Below are positions 16,280-29,883 of a stretch of DNA of 64,000 bases, in pieces. This DNA comes from Anoplopoma fimbria (lineage: Eukaryota > Chordata > Actinopteri > Perciformes > Anoplopomatidae), in contig NC_072450.1 of assembly GCF_027596085.1 (NCBI RefSeq), forward strand, positions 8,727,103 through 8,791,102. The letters are read 5' to 3'. Under the pieces are notes generated by a model. It did no database searches, was not told the DNA's origin, and was given only the letters and a program-made list of their open reading frames with translations. A program made the position numbers and the translations under genes. Within the stretch, counting starts at the first letter, position 1; each line of letters opens with the position of its first letter.

Positions 16280-19200
16280 TTACGCTTTTTGCTCTGCGCA
16301 GGAGCTCTCACTCAGGGGGCCACTTTGGCACGGCGGTTTCTGTTTCTCCCACTGGCACATGGCGTTGGCGTAGCCCACAATCACTTTGTCCATCCAGGTG
16401 AGCGGCTGGGGGAAGAGCACCGCGCCCTCGAAGAAGCCCAGGTGGCCTCCGTGTAGCGTCAGGGAGAAGATGACGTTCGGCTTCTTTGCTAAAGGATGAC
16501 ACAACAGCACACAGTCATTAGGCCTCTGTACTGTGCATGACGTGAAATCAGCAGTATCTGAAAACCAACAATGGACACACGTCCAAATATGGGTTTTCCA
16601 GTGGATATTCTGTGCCTATTACAGATAGCAAGGGTGTGTTTGCATGGTCAAATAGATAAAAGCATGACTCAACTTCTGGCAGGTATGAGCAGCCACTACT
16701 ACAGCGGAAGGTTTGAACCAATCAATAAGTTGCTAAAGATACAGTGTCTCAAACACAACACAGCTTCTCTGTTGAATTATTCAATCAGTAAATGTCTTCC
16801 AAAGATTAGGCTCTGACTGGTTAATTTAGTTCTTCCACTGTGTAACTTGGAGGTGATTTATAGGATATAAACATTTGAGACAAGTCTCTCTTTGACTCAC
16901 ACTCAGCCTTGTGCTTGCTTAGCTGCCACAATACGACCAAAAGTATGTGGACATTGTCTATGCCTTTGTGTACAAACCAAGGTCCATTAAGAACTTTTTT
17001 TTAAGTTTGCTGTGGAAGAACATGACAGGTCTGCAGAGCTCTGATCCTCAACCCCATCACACTCTTTAAGAGTGAACCTCAGCACTGACATATCAACCAA
17101 CATCAGTGTTGGACCTCACTAACAGTCTTGAGGCTGAATGGGAGCAAATCCCTGCAGCCTAGATGCTCCTGATTTTGGAACATTCACGTGTCTAATGTTC
17201 AGGTGTCTACATACTTTTGGCCATGTAGTGTAATCATTACCAACTGACACGACAGAATTTAGTGCTACACCTACACACCAGGTTTTAAAACTCTACTTGG
17301 GAGAGATATGGGTAATGACTGACGTTACACCTGTGTTTTTCTACAGTCTCTAAACATCGTTCATTCATACTGATTTTATTTAATTCTTACTGATTTTATT
17401 TAATCCAAAGTAAATAAACCCTGACCTTGAGGTAGGTCACCTCCATACTGAAGCCAAACCAATAACCTCTTCTTTTTTAATCTTTCTGACTGGCGTTTGA
17501 ACCAATCTGGATTGCTGCGGACAAGGACCAGGCACCGTGGTCTCCTGAAAAGGATCGGTCTGAATCTCTTTGTTCTCCTGCTCTTATCTGGGTTAGTGGG
17601 GTAGCCTGGTGCGGTTGACTTCTGATCAAGATCCCTACGGGGCTTTCACCACTCATGAACTATTCTTGACAGCTGCCGGGACAGCTGAGTGCTCCCCAAC
17701 AACTGGAGCCACCGCCTAAACCGGCGCTGAGCGACAGGTTGAAACAGAACGTTCTGGAGAACAGCTCGAACTAAAAAGAAGACGTTCAATCATTAAAGAC
17801 AAACGTATACGCACATCAGTGAGCAAAACTATTGTCTCAAGGTTTCACTGTGTTTCACTTTTTTGAACCTGTTGCCTCTTTAAACTTTATCAAAAATTAT
17901 ACTAAAGCCACATTTAGTACATTAATGCAGTAAAGGAAATCTGAGGAGACTATACCTTGTCTAAGCATTTTAGAGCAAATATAATAACACTTTTAGCTTC
18001 ATATTACTGCCTTCATAGTACGCAGTTAACTCTTATCATCAAACATATTTAATCTAGAGTAATTACAGCACCAACACAGCAACTGTATTTCTGTTGAGTC
18101 CCTCCCTGGTAGTCATGTGTCTGAGTCACTGTTCATTTTAGAGCAAAGGGCAGCTGATCCACATTTCAGTCAGTGTTTCTCTCTAGAGGCACATGAAGGA
18201 TAGAGACACATGTACTTCCAGTCAGGACTTATACACACAAACACACCCACATACACACACTGTTAAATGATTTCCTTTTCCAAAAATAGTTAAGTAAGTT
18301 TAAATATAGCACAGGCTGAGGAGAAGGGAAGAGACGGCCTCTTCTCGTTTGTAAATGACGCTCAAACAACATGCATAGATCATTAGAGAATAAAACCAAA
18401 AATGTTGGGAACATGTGAAAGAGTTAAACTCACTTTAAACAGATAGCTAAAGAGACTGGTACAGCTGCTGGAACACACCAAAATATGTTACTCATAGACT
18501 TGCCCTGTGTGCCACACCTTGTGGTGTTCAAGCCAACTCATCAAAGGTTCTTTTGAGATTGCAGACATGTTTCTAAATCTGCTGTAAAACTGCAGCCATA
18601 GGTAAATGTCTGTTATTTTAAAAACCTGTTGACTCAATAGAGGATCAACTGCAAATATGTGCTTCAATCTGCATTGAATACCATCTTCTCGTCAAAGGAG
18701 ATCCTTTTTTTTTGTGGAAATCTTTTTACAACAAATCAATAAATATGGTACATATATGGTACGTGTAGTTTATCTGGTTTTAAGCTAAGCCAAATACTTA
18801 GCTGTGTCCTTCAAGGTCATTTTTTTTACTATGGGATTTATTTAAATCTGTTGCAGCCGCAGCATCGCCCACCACTGTTTGTCCCCATCACTGAAATGTA
18901 AGTAGAATAATATGAAATATATGAAATTCAGAGTTAATACTAGCAAGTAAATGGCCAATAAAAGATCATAAGAATCTATGTGTGTAGACTTTGTAAGTGT
19001 TAAGGTGAACATGGTTAAAATAGCAGTTTTTTAATACTAGGGTTTTGTACTGCTGCTGCTGTAGCTGTGATTCATGCGGTTAGTTACCTGCTAGTGTGCG
19101 AGGGATGGTGAGCAGTGAGTCATGAACCAGAGGGTCATCTGCAGAGTTCACTAGCAGCAGTGGCACATTTACCTGGAACAATAACAATAATACATCACAC

Positions 19201-22200
19201 AAATGCATAAACAGACCAAAGAGAGAAACATCATATCAGATGATGCGAGGTGGATGGTGCAAAGTTCTTACGTTGTGAATATAATGGACACAACTCTCCT
19301 TCTCATAGTACTCTTTGAGAGAGCTGTGGCCGTGGAATTTTCTGTTGACACACCAAAAACAGGAAGTGTCATTAAATAGTGCCACTGAACAAACACATGA
19401 CCAATAATTCATATTCTCACCCTTGACAAGTGGAAGAACATTACTGTAATCCCCCACATCGATACAACACTGTGAGCTGTGACTTTCACTGGAAGCAATC
19501 TGAAATAATTTGTTCCTCAACATACCTCATGATGTTGTCGTCAATCTGCATGAGAGATGTCGCTGTGTACAGACGACCAAGATCCAGATCTCTCACTTTG
19601 ACTGGGTTTCCCCCAAACAGACTGTGCCTGTAACACGCAAAAAATACATACACAAACATTAATCATAGAACATGTTGAAATCACTGACTGCTCAGCGTGC
19701 AGTATATTACTCAACCACGAGTGCAAAGCAGTGAGGGACTGTATGAAAATGATTGATTTATGTAGAGGGGGCTGAACCTTATGTTTTTTTTATTTTTTTC
19801 CAAAAGCATGACCCTCCACAGTGATATTATTATTTAATTTGGATGCTCCCTTGACTGTGAAAAGACTACAATAGCGTCTGACAAATATCTCAAAATAATA
19901 TAACAGTATTGGTATAACTTGATTTACCATTCTTAACTAAAAGAGGCAAAGAAAAAACTATTTAAGAAGGTGTACCTTGAGTACTTTAAATTAAAATATT
20001 ACTTTAGGATTTGGTTTTACATAATGGGATAAACAAATTAAAAGACCTTCCCGTACATTCCTTATAAGTAAGACTACCCCTTACTTTAGTAAAAGAAAAA
20101 AAAAAATCATGATTCCTTTTCCGATCCCCTCCCTCATAAACTGCATGCAGTCCCTTACTTTTAGGTTTAACGCTTACTAAACCCCAACCATATTCTCTTA
20201 TAAGTAACAGCAGAATAAAATGTACAGCCTCAACCTGCTTAACCTGCACAGATCTTTGATAGAGCGGTCATCTGCCTCTACCGTTGAATACAATCTAAAC
20301 ATGACTGATCCAGAAAACCCTTTTGCTGTATCTGCAGGGTGAGCCACACTCTTTATGTGGAAGTTTAGAGAATGTTTAGATAATTGACAAACCACGTTGT
20401 ATGTTATATTGGTGAGAATTTAAAGCACCGTTTTTGGCAAACAGCAATAAAGAACATGTGGATAGAACTTTGCAGGAATGAAAAACTATAGGAGGTAGTA
20501 AAATGTTTGATACCTGTGTGAGAGGATGATTTTCTTCATGTTGTCAGCCATGAGAAAGTTATAGAAACGTCTGAACTGGTCCCACTGTAGGAATGTTTCC
20601 TGTGCCCTGAGAGATAAAGACAAACACACAGGAAGTTAGCTTTGTGCAGACTGTCCAAACAACACACTAAATGTACTCTGTAATCCACTGGACAAAGAGT
20701 CGAGTGGAGAGAAGCAATGGTGTCAGGCATTAAAATGCAGCTCACTGACAGAGACAGGCTAAACAAACACAGCAACTAAAGACACTTAAAAAATAACCGA
20801 CCATTAGATAGAATGTTTTTATTTTTATCATTTCAATACCATTTCTGGTCAAATACATCAATAAAAATAATCAAAAGTATGTGTTTGTTAAGCACACATT
20901 ATTTGTGGATAAAAGGGAGAGCCACAGCTCTCAAGGAACGCTAACAGAAGGGCCATCTTAGGTTTGAACACTGATTTGAAAGCAGAGCATTCATTAAAGC
21001 GAAGAAACTGCAAATCCAATTTCACAAAAGGCCAGTCTCTACAACACACACCCTTCCCCACGGCCATCATCCAAACTTTAACAGACCCAGCCTGTCATGT
21101 CTGCCAAGAGACGCTGGCTGCATTTGAAACGCAGAAGGTGTGGCTCTAACACCCACACGCACTCGTGGTTTAAAAACACACCACTGTAATACATGTGTTT
21201 GTGCTGCGTGATTCACAAATGCGACACTTTGTACACATAATGTTTATCCTGGACATGTTGTCATTTAAAAGTATTGAGGCAAAGATTCATATTATAGAAA
21301 ACACAGCTTGAACACACAAAAAACACCATTGATGGTCCTTCACAACAAGCTTTTTAAAAAGGTTGCCTGTCTTGTTGCTCGCATTTTAAAAAATCCAAAT
21401 TACAACTTAAGCAACAGAGTGAGTGTATAACTGAAGATTATAGTAAATAGAATAGCTGAATGATTAAAAAGCTGATGAGAGATGCTTAGACCCGAAGACT
21501 ACACGTGTGATTATATTTTGCAAGCGCTAATTATTTTGTGGCATTATGCTGAGCTTAATTTATATTTAGAAATGTGTGCACATCAAGCGCTGGTGTTGTA
21601 AAAGTGCTTTGATGATACGATGCATTTTAATTACGAGATGAGAGGAAACAACCCACCTGAGAGCGCTGTAGCCCTGACAGACGCTGACGCAACACAGCAC
21701 CCGCTCCTGGTTCATCCTGTTCTCGCCCAGGAACTTACAGACAATGTTTCCACCCAGACTGAAGCCCACCACCATCAGCTGGGTCTGAGGATAAGTCCGC
21801 TTAATGTAGCCGACCATGGCGGCAAACTCCCATGTGCACCCTGTGAGGGGAAACGGTACGGTTACAAATCAATACATAACACCTCTGTAGGACGGAGCGT
21901 TTTCTCTCTGCTCAGCAGTTCCAGCTGAAGGTGCCTTTAGCTCAGAGCAGTAAATGTGTCTCTTTTTAGACCTCTTAAACAAGCTCAGGTCTTAAATCTC
22001 TTATTATATCAAACTCTGGGAGCTTTAGGTTCACTAACAAGCTCATATAGCCCTTTTAGCTTTTATTTTCACATTATTTTGTACAAAGATTTTATATTAG
22101 AATACCTTTAACTAAGTCAGATTATATAAAAATTAAGTGAAGCTATTACAAAAGGATGTCCTTTTTTAAAACTACTTTAAAGTAATAAGTCTGTCTTCAC

Positions 22201-25200
22201 TGCTATGAGAATGTCTTCGGACCAAAGCTTCTTAAGCACCAACCTGAACAGCGGGTTTGATAAAAGCAACATTTGATTTGACCAAATTAAAAACATATTT
22301 TCCATTTCTAGTTATTTCTATTTTAAAAGATGATTTTAAGGTTACAGGACTGTGAAACTGAAGTCAGCCCTTTGGTCTCACCGTAGGTAAACATGCGCGG
22401 AGAGGTAAGCTCGATGTTGGGAAGAGCTCCTAGGTGGTTCAGCACAGAGCAGCGGTAACCTTCCTTCTGGGCGTGATCCACAAAGGTTCGGATGTAATGC
22501 TTCTCACTATGGTTACCAATACCAGGGCATATCACCATGGTGATGTCATCTGGTGAAACAGAAAGATGGAATCGAAGAGATGTTAGCCAGAGAGAAATAT
22601 GGAAGTATGGAGTATGTCACATGGAGTATGTCACTCTCCTAAAAGGCAGATTATTAGATTTAAAAGGAGCACTGCAGCTGACGGCAAACAAAGGCTAAGG
22701 CTTTTTGTCTGTGATATATGGCTTTAGAAAAGCAGAATGGAAATAGTAACAATACTTTTTTGGGAATGTGAAACTTAAGCTTTCTGAAAGGAGATCACTG
22801 TTGAAGTGGTGGATGTCAGGGTTCAACTGAGGCATTCAAAGAAAGGAATCCATCTCTAAAACGGTCCTCACAGGCTGCATTATAAACCTGTCATGCCTCA
22901 TTTTAAGATTTAGACTTGACTTCCTGAGTCTGTTTTCCATCCACATATCTCTAGCCACCATCTATAAAGTGTAATCCAACTAGCAGCAAATGATCAAAAA
23001 ATAATTTAAAAAAAATAGATCGAAAGTATCACCTCCTGTTCGATGGTCCCCAAGTGGCTCAAAGAGGTCAAAGGTCGCAGTGGCCCCATCCTGCATGGGT
23101 AAGTACTTCCTGACTCCACTTGGGTGAGGGGAGCTCACCCGGCCAAGTTTACCATACAGTGCCGTCTGGAGGTGACCGCTCTTACCCCACAGTAAGGGAG
23201 GAATGTACCTGAAAAACACAAAAATTGGACTCTGCTATTAAATTTGATATAGAAACATGAGCTTATTCTGCTAATGCACTCGATAAAAGCACAAGGTTAC
23301 TGCCCTGAAATAGCATTAACACAATTTTATCCTGAGCAGAGGAATTTGCATTGGTGGTTTATGACACAGACGTGAACATCCTGGTACATATTTTGCATTA
23401 CAAAGTCACATTTCTGATGCAGCTTTTGATAGAGTGCTTCATGCTCCCAACAGACATCAATGTTTAACGTCAGTAAATGCTGTGTAAGTTTTACTGAGCC
23501 CGTGTACTTGAATTCCATTTACACATATGTAGGAGTTAGCTCTAGGAGTCAAGTCTGTGAGTTACGTAATATTTCTTTGAAATATTGAGCCTTACTGTAT
23601 GTTGTGGATTATCGTGAATAACCATCTTATTGCCTTGCTGAGACCAAAATAATGTGGACAACCTGACAGGAAAAGTCTGTTTTTCCAGCTGCCTATCCTA
23701 TCTTCTATCCTAATAATAGCTGATAATAAGAGCTGTAGGGATAACAACCAAAACAAACTATCAGTAGGCTTTTCATGTAGTTCTGCAGCCATAAATAGGT
23801 GATAAATAAATGTTTAGTTCATGTGACACTGTTATTGAGTATATAGATTAGCTATTCAAGGGGGAATTGAGGAACATGTGAGTTCTTACAAGTTCAGGTA
23901 CATATTATACTACATCTTCAAACACACGCTTTTAACAACAAATCCAACTTGTTCACAGTGTTTGGAAATTACACTTTAGCAAATATTTGATCACCTCTCT
24001 CACTTTTCTTTAACTATCCAACATCCTGTATAACATGTATAGTATGTGTATTTATTGTCTGTGTCTGTGTAGTTGTATAGTATGTGTATTTATTGTCTGT
24101 GTAGTTGTATAGTATGTGTATTTATTGTCTGTGTCTGTGTAGTTGTATAGTATGTGTATTTATTGTCTGTGTAGTTGTATAGTATGTGTATTTATTGTCT
24201 GTGTCTGTGTAGTTGTATAGTATGTGTATTTATTGTCTGTGTCTGTGTAGTTGTATAGTATGTGTATTTATTGTCTGTGTCTGTGTAGTTGTATAGTATG
24301 TGTATTTATTGTCTGTGTAGTTGTATAGTATGTGTATTTATTGTCTGTGTAGTTGTATAGTATGTGTATTTATTGTCTGTGTAGTTGTATAGTATGTGTA
24401 TTTATTGTCTGTGTCTGTGTAGTTGTATAGTATGTGTATTTATTGTCTGTGTAGTTGTATAGTATGTGTATTTATTGTCTGTGTCTGTGTAGTTGTATAG
24501 TATGTGTATTTATTGTCTGTGTCTGTGTAGTTGTATAGTATGTGTATTTATTGTTTGTGTCTGTGTAGTTGTATAGTATGTGTATTTATTGTCTGTGTCT
24601 GTGTAGTTGTATAGTATGTGTATTTATTGTCTGTGTCTGTGTAGTTGTATAGTATGTGTATTTATTGTCTGTGTCTGTGTAGTTGTATAGTATGTGTATT
24701 TATTGTCTGTGTCTGTGTAGTTGTATAGTATGTGTATTTATTGTCTGTGTCTGTGTAGTTGTATAGTATGTGTATTTATTGTCTGTGTAGTTGTATAGTA
24801 TGTGTATTTATTGTCTGTGGCTGTGTAGTTGAGCTGCTGCAACACTTGAATGTCCCCCATGGGGATCAATAAAGGAATATAATAATATATGAAATCTTGT
24901 TAGATTTTCTGACAATGAGGTGAAGTGTGGGCCATCTTGGAGGCGTTGAACTGAGAAAAACTAGATCAGAATAACAAAAGTAAAGCAGCAATGCGCAACA
25001 TGGACACCAGTTGCAGTGTTTACAGCACACAGAACAAATCACACAGATACAGTTAGTAGCAGCAAAGCGCAAAAGGTTTCTGTCACATCAATAGTTACAC
25101 AAGAACTCCAACCTTGTGTTGCCGCATCTCTATTACTGCAGCTAGAAAATGCACTCTTACATAAGAGAGCTGTCAATCAAAGAGCAGTAATACTTCCATT

Positions 25201-27461
25201 TGGTGATAATGTAATCACTTCCAGCATGCACTGTAATTTGAAGCTTAACCCCATTTTTTTCTGGATGGTACCCTGCAGGTTTAATCTAGGAGTCGAGAGA
25301 GAGGCTGACCTTGTTGTTGTAATGTGGATAGGAGGATAAGCACAGTGCCAGGTTAGTGGAGTTCATCCACAGGAGGCAACAGACAAGTTTAAATGCAAAC
25401 TGCTTTTTTATATGTAGTTTTTTTCCCCTCTCTTCAACATAATAAAAAAAAGAACTATTAATAGGCCCAATTAAAAATGTTTTAGTCAAATTAATTAATT
25501 ACTGATACATGTATAATTTAGGACTTTTACTTCTTGGTGGAAGAAAAGCATTGTGTGTTCAATTATTAATGCTGATCTAAACTAACCTCAAATCAAAACT
25601 TGAGAGATTTAAAAATGCACTTGTTGTTGAGTAATTATTTAAAAAAAATAAAAGTTCCTGGGAGTAACAGTAGGGGAGGCTTTTGTTTGCATTCTAATCT
25701 CAGTGTCTCTTTTTTCAAAGTGGTAAACACAGTGATGTGTGCTGTTGTTCCTCATATCTATTAGGCAACGGAAAAGGAAACAGATGTGCCACTGTGGTTT
25801 GATAAAGCAAAGAGCTAAAGTTCAGATCAAAGTCCAGTAGTAAAGTCACAGGCCTTTGATACTATCAGGCTGGGAAATACCAAACAGTACAAGTAGAAAT
25901 TAATAAAAACCAAAGCCTTGTCCTGACAATTTGCTTTTCTAAAAAATATATTTTTCATTTACCTTTTTACTTGTTACTGTTCCACCAATATCCGACTAAA
26001 CAAAGGCAGAAATATATTTAAATCGAGTCAGTTTACTATTGGCTGCTTGTAACATCACAGCTGATTTAACATCATGGACAAATACTAAAACACGCTGCAT
26101 AATACTAAACCAACAGCTGAGGCTTCTTTCTCCGTCAAATTAAACTACTGAAGGCAAAATAAGTTCCTGTAGCTGAAAAAAAAGGTGGCGCTAAAACCAA
26201 GATGTATTCTCAGAAAAAGTTGTTTATTCTGGTTTGTCCTCTCCGTTAGCCAAAACCCCAGTGTGCACGTTCCCAAACACAGCTTAACAAAATTGCTGTC
26301 CACTCTGTTAACCTCACACCCCTCCTATGCTTTCCACTGTGTAATTGATCTCTGTTATACAACACAGCAGGGTTACAGACATGACTTCTAAACAACACAG
26401 AGACACAACGCAGATGATGCCAACAGCAACATCGACAATGCCGACAGGTTTCCAGGACTTGGAAGTTATTTCAGTTCAACTATACACCGGGGCATACATT
26501 TCTGTGAGAAGAATATGGCAGTTCAGAAGGGAATGATAACAAGCCGGGGTGCAAATGTAAACATCAGCGTGGCCTTATGGTTCACTGACACTGCAGCTGA
26601 AAGGCAAATGGCTCTGTAACAATCTGTTATATAAGCAGACACTCGTGATGAAGCCTCGAAGAGAGCCACCCTACCGAGCCGAAAGTATTATAACACCAGC
26701 AGACCACAGGATATGGACAGTGACGCTCATTCAGGAAAAAACAATCAGGTTTACTTTGTTTAAAAGGCAGGTAGAGGGTTCACCACAACATACAGGACAT
26801 TAGAGCCCAGCTGCTAACCTGGTTTAGCGTATACAAGGAAACCTGCCTCCCACTACCCTGAATCAACAACCACTGGTTTGCATCAATTATTATAAACCCA
26901 TATTGAATATTCAAATCAAAGTAAGCAGCAGAGTTGCCCTGAGGGGGAGACTTGCATGGTCGTACATGCAAATGTGTGTGCCCTGCAGTGAACAAGTCTA
27001 TATTTGTACGTCTGACAACCCAATCTACCTCTGGGATAATCCCAAAAATACAGCCTGTTGTTTATTTCATGCCAGAGCTGACGGTACAGCCAGAAATCTC
27101 TAAAACAGAAACACTCAGGAACACTGATGACAGATGGGAACACCGCCAGACAAACCTGCCTTCGCTCACGGCCCCAGATGGCCGACAAGCATCGCCATTT
27201 CCATGGAAACGCTTTTGACAGTGACAGACAGAGAGCTGAGAATGCTACTCACTCTTTGGTCAGCTGAGGACAGGATTTGAGAAGGAAGCGGTTGAGGGCG
27301 GTGTCCTGGTAGGTGAGGTCCGGGGGCGCTGTGGGGCTTTTTAGGTTCAAGCAGCGGACGAGGATGTAGAGCACTGTGGCGACCGCCGCCAGCTTCATGC
27401 CGTCGAACATTGCTGGCAGCTCCGGAGAGATGGTGTGCACGTCTGACTCGTGGGTATTCAT
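16280..27461 (-). CDS. abhd2: Abhydrolase domain-containing protein 2, complete, 9 coding exons
   Basis: Membrane-anchored serine hydrolase (acylglycerol lipase; progesterone-activated monoacylglycerol lipase in mammalian sperm). Coding exons in transcript order: 27461-27253, 23208-23033, 22549-22382, 21840-21657, 20606-20514, 19627-19526, 19341-19272, 19172-19088, 16488-16280; phases agree and give 431 residues (human 425). Seen: N-terminal helix KLAAVATVLYILVRCLNL (about 23-40), a type II anchor; WGKSGHLQTALYG; nucleophile elbow GFSLGG with Ser212; ADDPLVH with Asp347; and LHGGHLGFF with His378, a complete triad. The ATG follows an acceptor AG at 27469-27470, so 5'UTR exons lie further right. 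The 7-residue start differs from the human N-terminus, while the helix onward is strongly alike. Introns hold a Tc1-like MITE and a GC-rich block (16489-19087) and a minisatellite (23209-27252). Convergent to rlbp1, divergent from mfge8, as in human. Confidence 0.97.
16927..17232. mobile_element. Tc1/mariner-like MITE in abhd2 intron 8
   Basis: Left end ACCAAAAGTATGTGGACA and right end TACATACTTTTGGCCATGTA form a terminal inverted repeat about 300 bp apart; the right end finishes at TAGTGTA. The interior (CTGCAGAGCTCTGATC..., AGCACTGACATATCAACC...) has no ORF. This matches a common teleost Tc1-derived MITE. Confidence 0.7.
17480..17775. other. Sharply bounded GC-rich block of unknown nature in abhd2 intron 8
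   Basis: About 300 bp of balanced, low-simple-repeat sequence within AT-rich intron. Landmarks: GCGTTTGAACCAATCTGG, GACAAGGACCAGGCACCG, GATCCCTACGGGGCTTTC and GAGCCACCGCCTAAACCGGC. No long ORF on either strand. On the minus strand GGTTCAAACGCC resembles a pol III B box. Could be a retroelement fragment, a structured RNA or a conserved element. Confidence 0.3.
24032..24830 (+). repeat. Minisatellite, 22 units of 32 or 38 bp, in abhd2 intron 1 of the coding region
   Basis: I count 22 copies of TATAGTATGTGTATTTATTG. Units differ by having one or two GTCTGT hexamers before GTGTAGTTG, giving 32- and 38-bp forms in a non-random order (alternating early, mostly 38-bp late). Very low divergence (one TTGTTTGT variant, one GTGGCTGT variant), so recent expansion. 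Confidence 0.95.
24831..24890 (+). mobile_element. 3' tail of a non-LTR-type retroelement
   Basis: GAGCTGCTGCAACACTTGAA, CCCCCATGGGGATCAATAAAG, then AATATAATAATATAT. A stem-loop plus AATAAA and a short tandem tail is typical of teleost LINE/SINE 3' ends. The minisatellite abuts it directly, so the satellite probably arose inside this element. Confidence 0.6.
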
Positions 27462-27761
27462 GATTATTCTGAAAAACAAAACAGTGGCCCACACTTGTTT
27501 CAGTGCTTTCCCTCGTGAAACACAAGCGAACCTATTTTAGTAATAAATACATTTACAAATACGCAGCCAATTAATTAAGAGCTGCATTTTGAAAATAGAT
27601 ATACTGCTTTTTATTATTGAAATATCAAATCAAAAACACTTAAAAACACTGATGACTATTAAAAAAGAATACAATTGTTTTCATGAGTATGTAGTTAGCT
27701 GGGATTAAGCAAAGATTGGATAAAGCCAAGAGATGGACACTTCTGATAATGTCTGACTGAC

Positions 27762-27803
27762 CTAAATATTCCTGTTGGTGCCCAGGGCCCTGCAGCAACA
27801 GAT
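27762..27803 (-). other. abhd2: Possible abhd2 5'UTR alternative exon
   Basis: Minus strand: acceptor TATTCCCACAG then 42 bp then TTTAG|GTCAGT. Short, donor only fair; weak candidate. Confidence 0.2.
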
Positions 27804-28305
27804 CTGTGGGAATATAGAGTGAGAGCAGCTCAGATAAAGTCAGAATAAAGCACGGTCACTTATTTAATACATTCACTTTAATTACATTACAGCTAACGAA
27901 GTGCCAATAGGAAGTCTCACGACAGAGAAGATTGAGGTGCTGACAATACTTTAAATTAACCTTTTCATCTAGCAGACATACTGCACACATCACTTCTAAT
28001 TCAATGCACGTTACATAGTTTTACCTTAACACCTTTAGTTAAAAGTGGCATATGTCCAAAGCTATAAACAAAGTCGACAGGTAAAAACAAGAACTGTAGA
28101 GTTTCAGAAAGGTTGCATTGTATCCTGCCACAACAAAAAAAAGGGAAGTTGTGGATAGAAAACATATGACGGTGTTTTCCATTGTTATGATGAAGTAGCC
28201 AAATAAAATGTACTTAAAAACAAACTAGTTTTTGTTATCATTGGTACAGATAGTGATATGTTACACAAGAACAAAAGGGAAAGCTGAAATGTTACTGTTA
28301 CTTAC

Positions 28306-28388
28306 ATTTTAACTTGAAGTTAGCCTCCGACAACAACTCCAAAGGTTTGAAAATGTGAAGAGGTGAAGTCACAGTGATGTGGTCAAAC
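28306..28388 (-). other. abhd2: Probable abhd2 5'UTR exon
   Basis: Minus strand: acceptor TTTGTCTTTAG| at 28389-28391, 83 bp without ATG in the coding frame, then AAAAT|GTAAGTAAC, a strong donor at 28305-28304. Lies between the coding start exon and the promoter-side first exon. Confidence 0.5.
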
Positions 28389-29040
28389 CTAAAGACAAAC
28401 ACGGAAAATGCCATTACCCTTTAATAATCGTAATTGACCAGCATATTTTCAATTTTTCCTTAAATTATGATGCGAGTCATATATAAATGCCTACACTACT
28501 TTTTTCTCGTTCCAGTGTCTTGTCAGAAACGGACTCTAGATAAGATGCACCTGAGAGCCTGGTGTCACCATTCAGTAATTCAATTTAGTACTCAAACGAT
28601 TAGATAAATAATGGGGTTTGATAATGACTTAATTGTAAGTCATTTATGACGTAAAACACAATTCAAAGCTTATCAACTATGAAGAGTTTCTGGCTTTTCT
28701 CAATTATTGTCTGTCTCATAACAAAATCAGTCCACCTGAATATATAACTGCTTAACACCAGTGTATTGATCTTAAAATGTATCAGGGGCAGGTATATTTA
28801 TCTTCCCACATATCCTTAAAGGAATTAAGTGTATTAATCATTTAGGAGATGTGGAGAAGATGCCACCACTGCTCTCACACACTTTGACTTTAGCGTATCA
28901 CCTACAAAAACAGTTTTCAAGCTCTGTCTTTTAGAAGTAATGGATTTATACAAACACCACCTGTAAACACACAACTCATCTCCAATTAAACAAGATGCCA
29001 GAATGATCCCCCAGCTGCATGACATGAACATCATGAACCT

Positions 29041-29237
29041 GAGCCTTCCGCTTAGCACTTATTGTATTCCTATTGGTATATTGCACTTATTGTATTCGTA
29101 TTAGTTTGTTTCTGTACTTTTGCTCTGGTTTATGCTCTTAGATGCTTGTTTAAGAAAGGAGATGCACTTATGACTTCTGGTGACTAGTAGTTCTCTTCAT
29201 ACCTATGTTTGCTAAATGACTGTAATGTAATGTAATT
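29041..29237 (+). mobile_element. Retroelement-type repeat with TGTAATG tail (internally deleted copy)
   Basis: Starts GAGCCTTCCGCTTAGCACTT and runs through GCTTGTTTAAGAAAGGAGAT and TTCTGGTGACTAGTAGTTCT to GCTAAATGACTGTAATGTAA. The same element is inverted at 47773-48030. This copy lacks the GTCGCTTTGGATAAAAGCG part just before the tail that the other copy has. Confidence 0.65.
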
Positions 29238-29883
29238 AAATAACACGCCCTGAATCCACACTGCTTATACCAGTCTCAAATCCAGGGAGTGACTATATCT
29301 GGCAGTTGTGTCTCCTTAATACCAAGAGAAAGTGTGTTTATTATAAGCCACGCTGGGGTTTATTATAAGGTATCCATCAGATCAGCTGCTAACACTAGCT
29401 CTCCCCTTCCTTCCTTCCTTTCTTTCTTTCTTTGTCACGACTCATAACAAGCCAGAGATGAGTGCACAGACACAAGGGCACTATGCTGCCTAACATATCG
29501 AGACAATGGAAATGAATAGGCACATTTCTGGACGCAAATAACAGGAAATTAACCTGTACATGTGTGTTGTGTTTATCTGAGAGCAGGCCAGCGATCCCCG
29601 ACGCACCTTCTTTCGCCCTACTGGTCCAGAAAATGAAAACCGTGTCGCCTTTAGGACGCATTGGATCCGGCCATCCTGAATATTTGGCGCAGCAACTTCA
29701 CAATAATATAACAGACAGATGGAAAGCATTCATTCTCAATCCCCCTTATAATAATAAAGCCTATTTATAAAGGAGAATTAACGTCATGGATCTAATGAGG
29801 TATATCTTGCATCATCTGAGCAGTGAGATATATAATAAAAAAAAAAAAAAACACAGATGCATGCTCAACTTCAACCCACTTAC

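Noticed and set aside
16064..16456. 130-codon plus-strand ORF with a GC-rich second half
   Set aside because: Its second half is the antisense of the last abhd2 coding exon, which is clearly the true gene.
24032..24830. Regular unit spacing suggested a CRISPR-like array
   Set aside because: There are no unique spacers: the whole 32/38-bp unit repeats. It is a minisatellite in a vertebrate intron.
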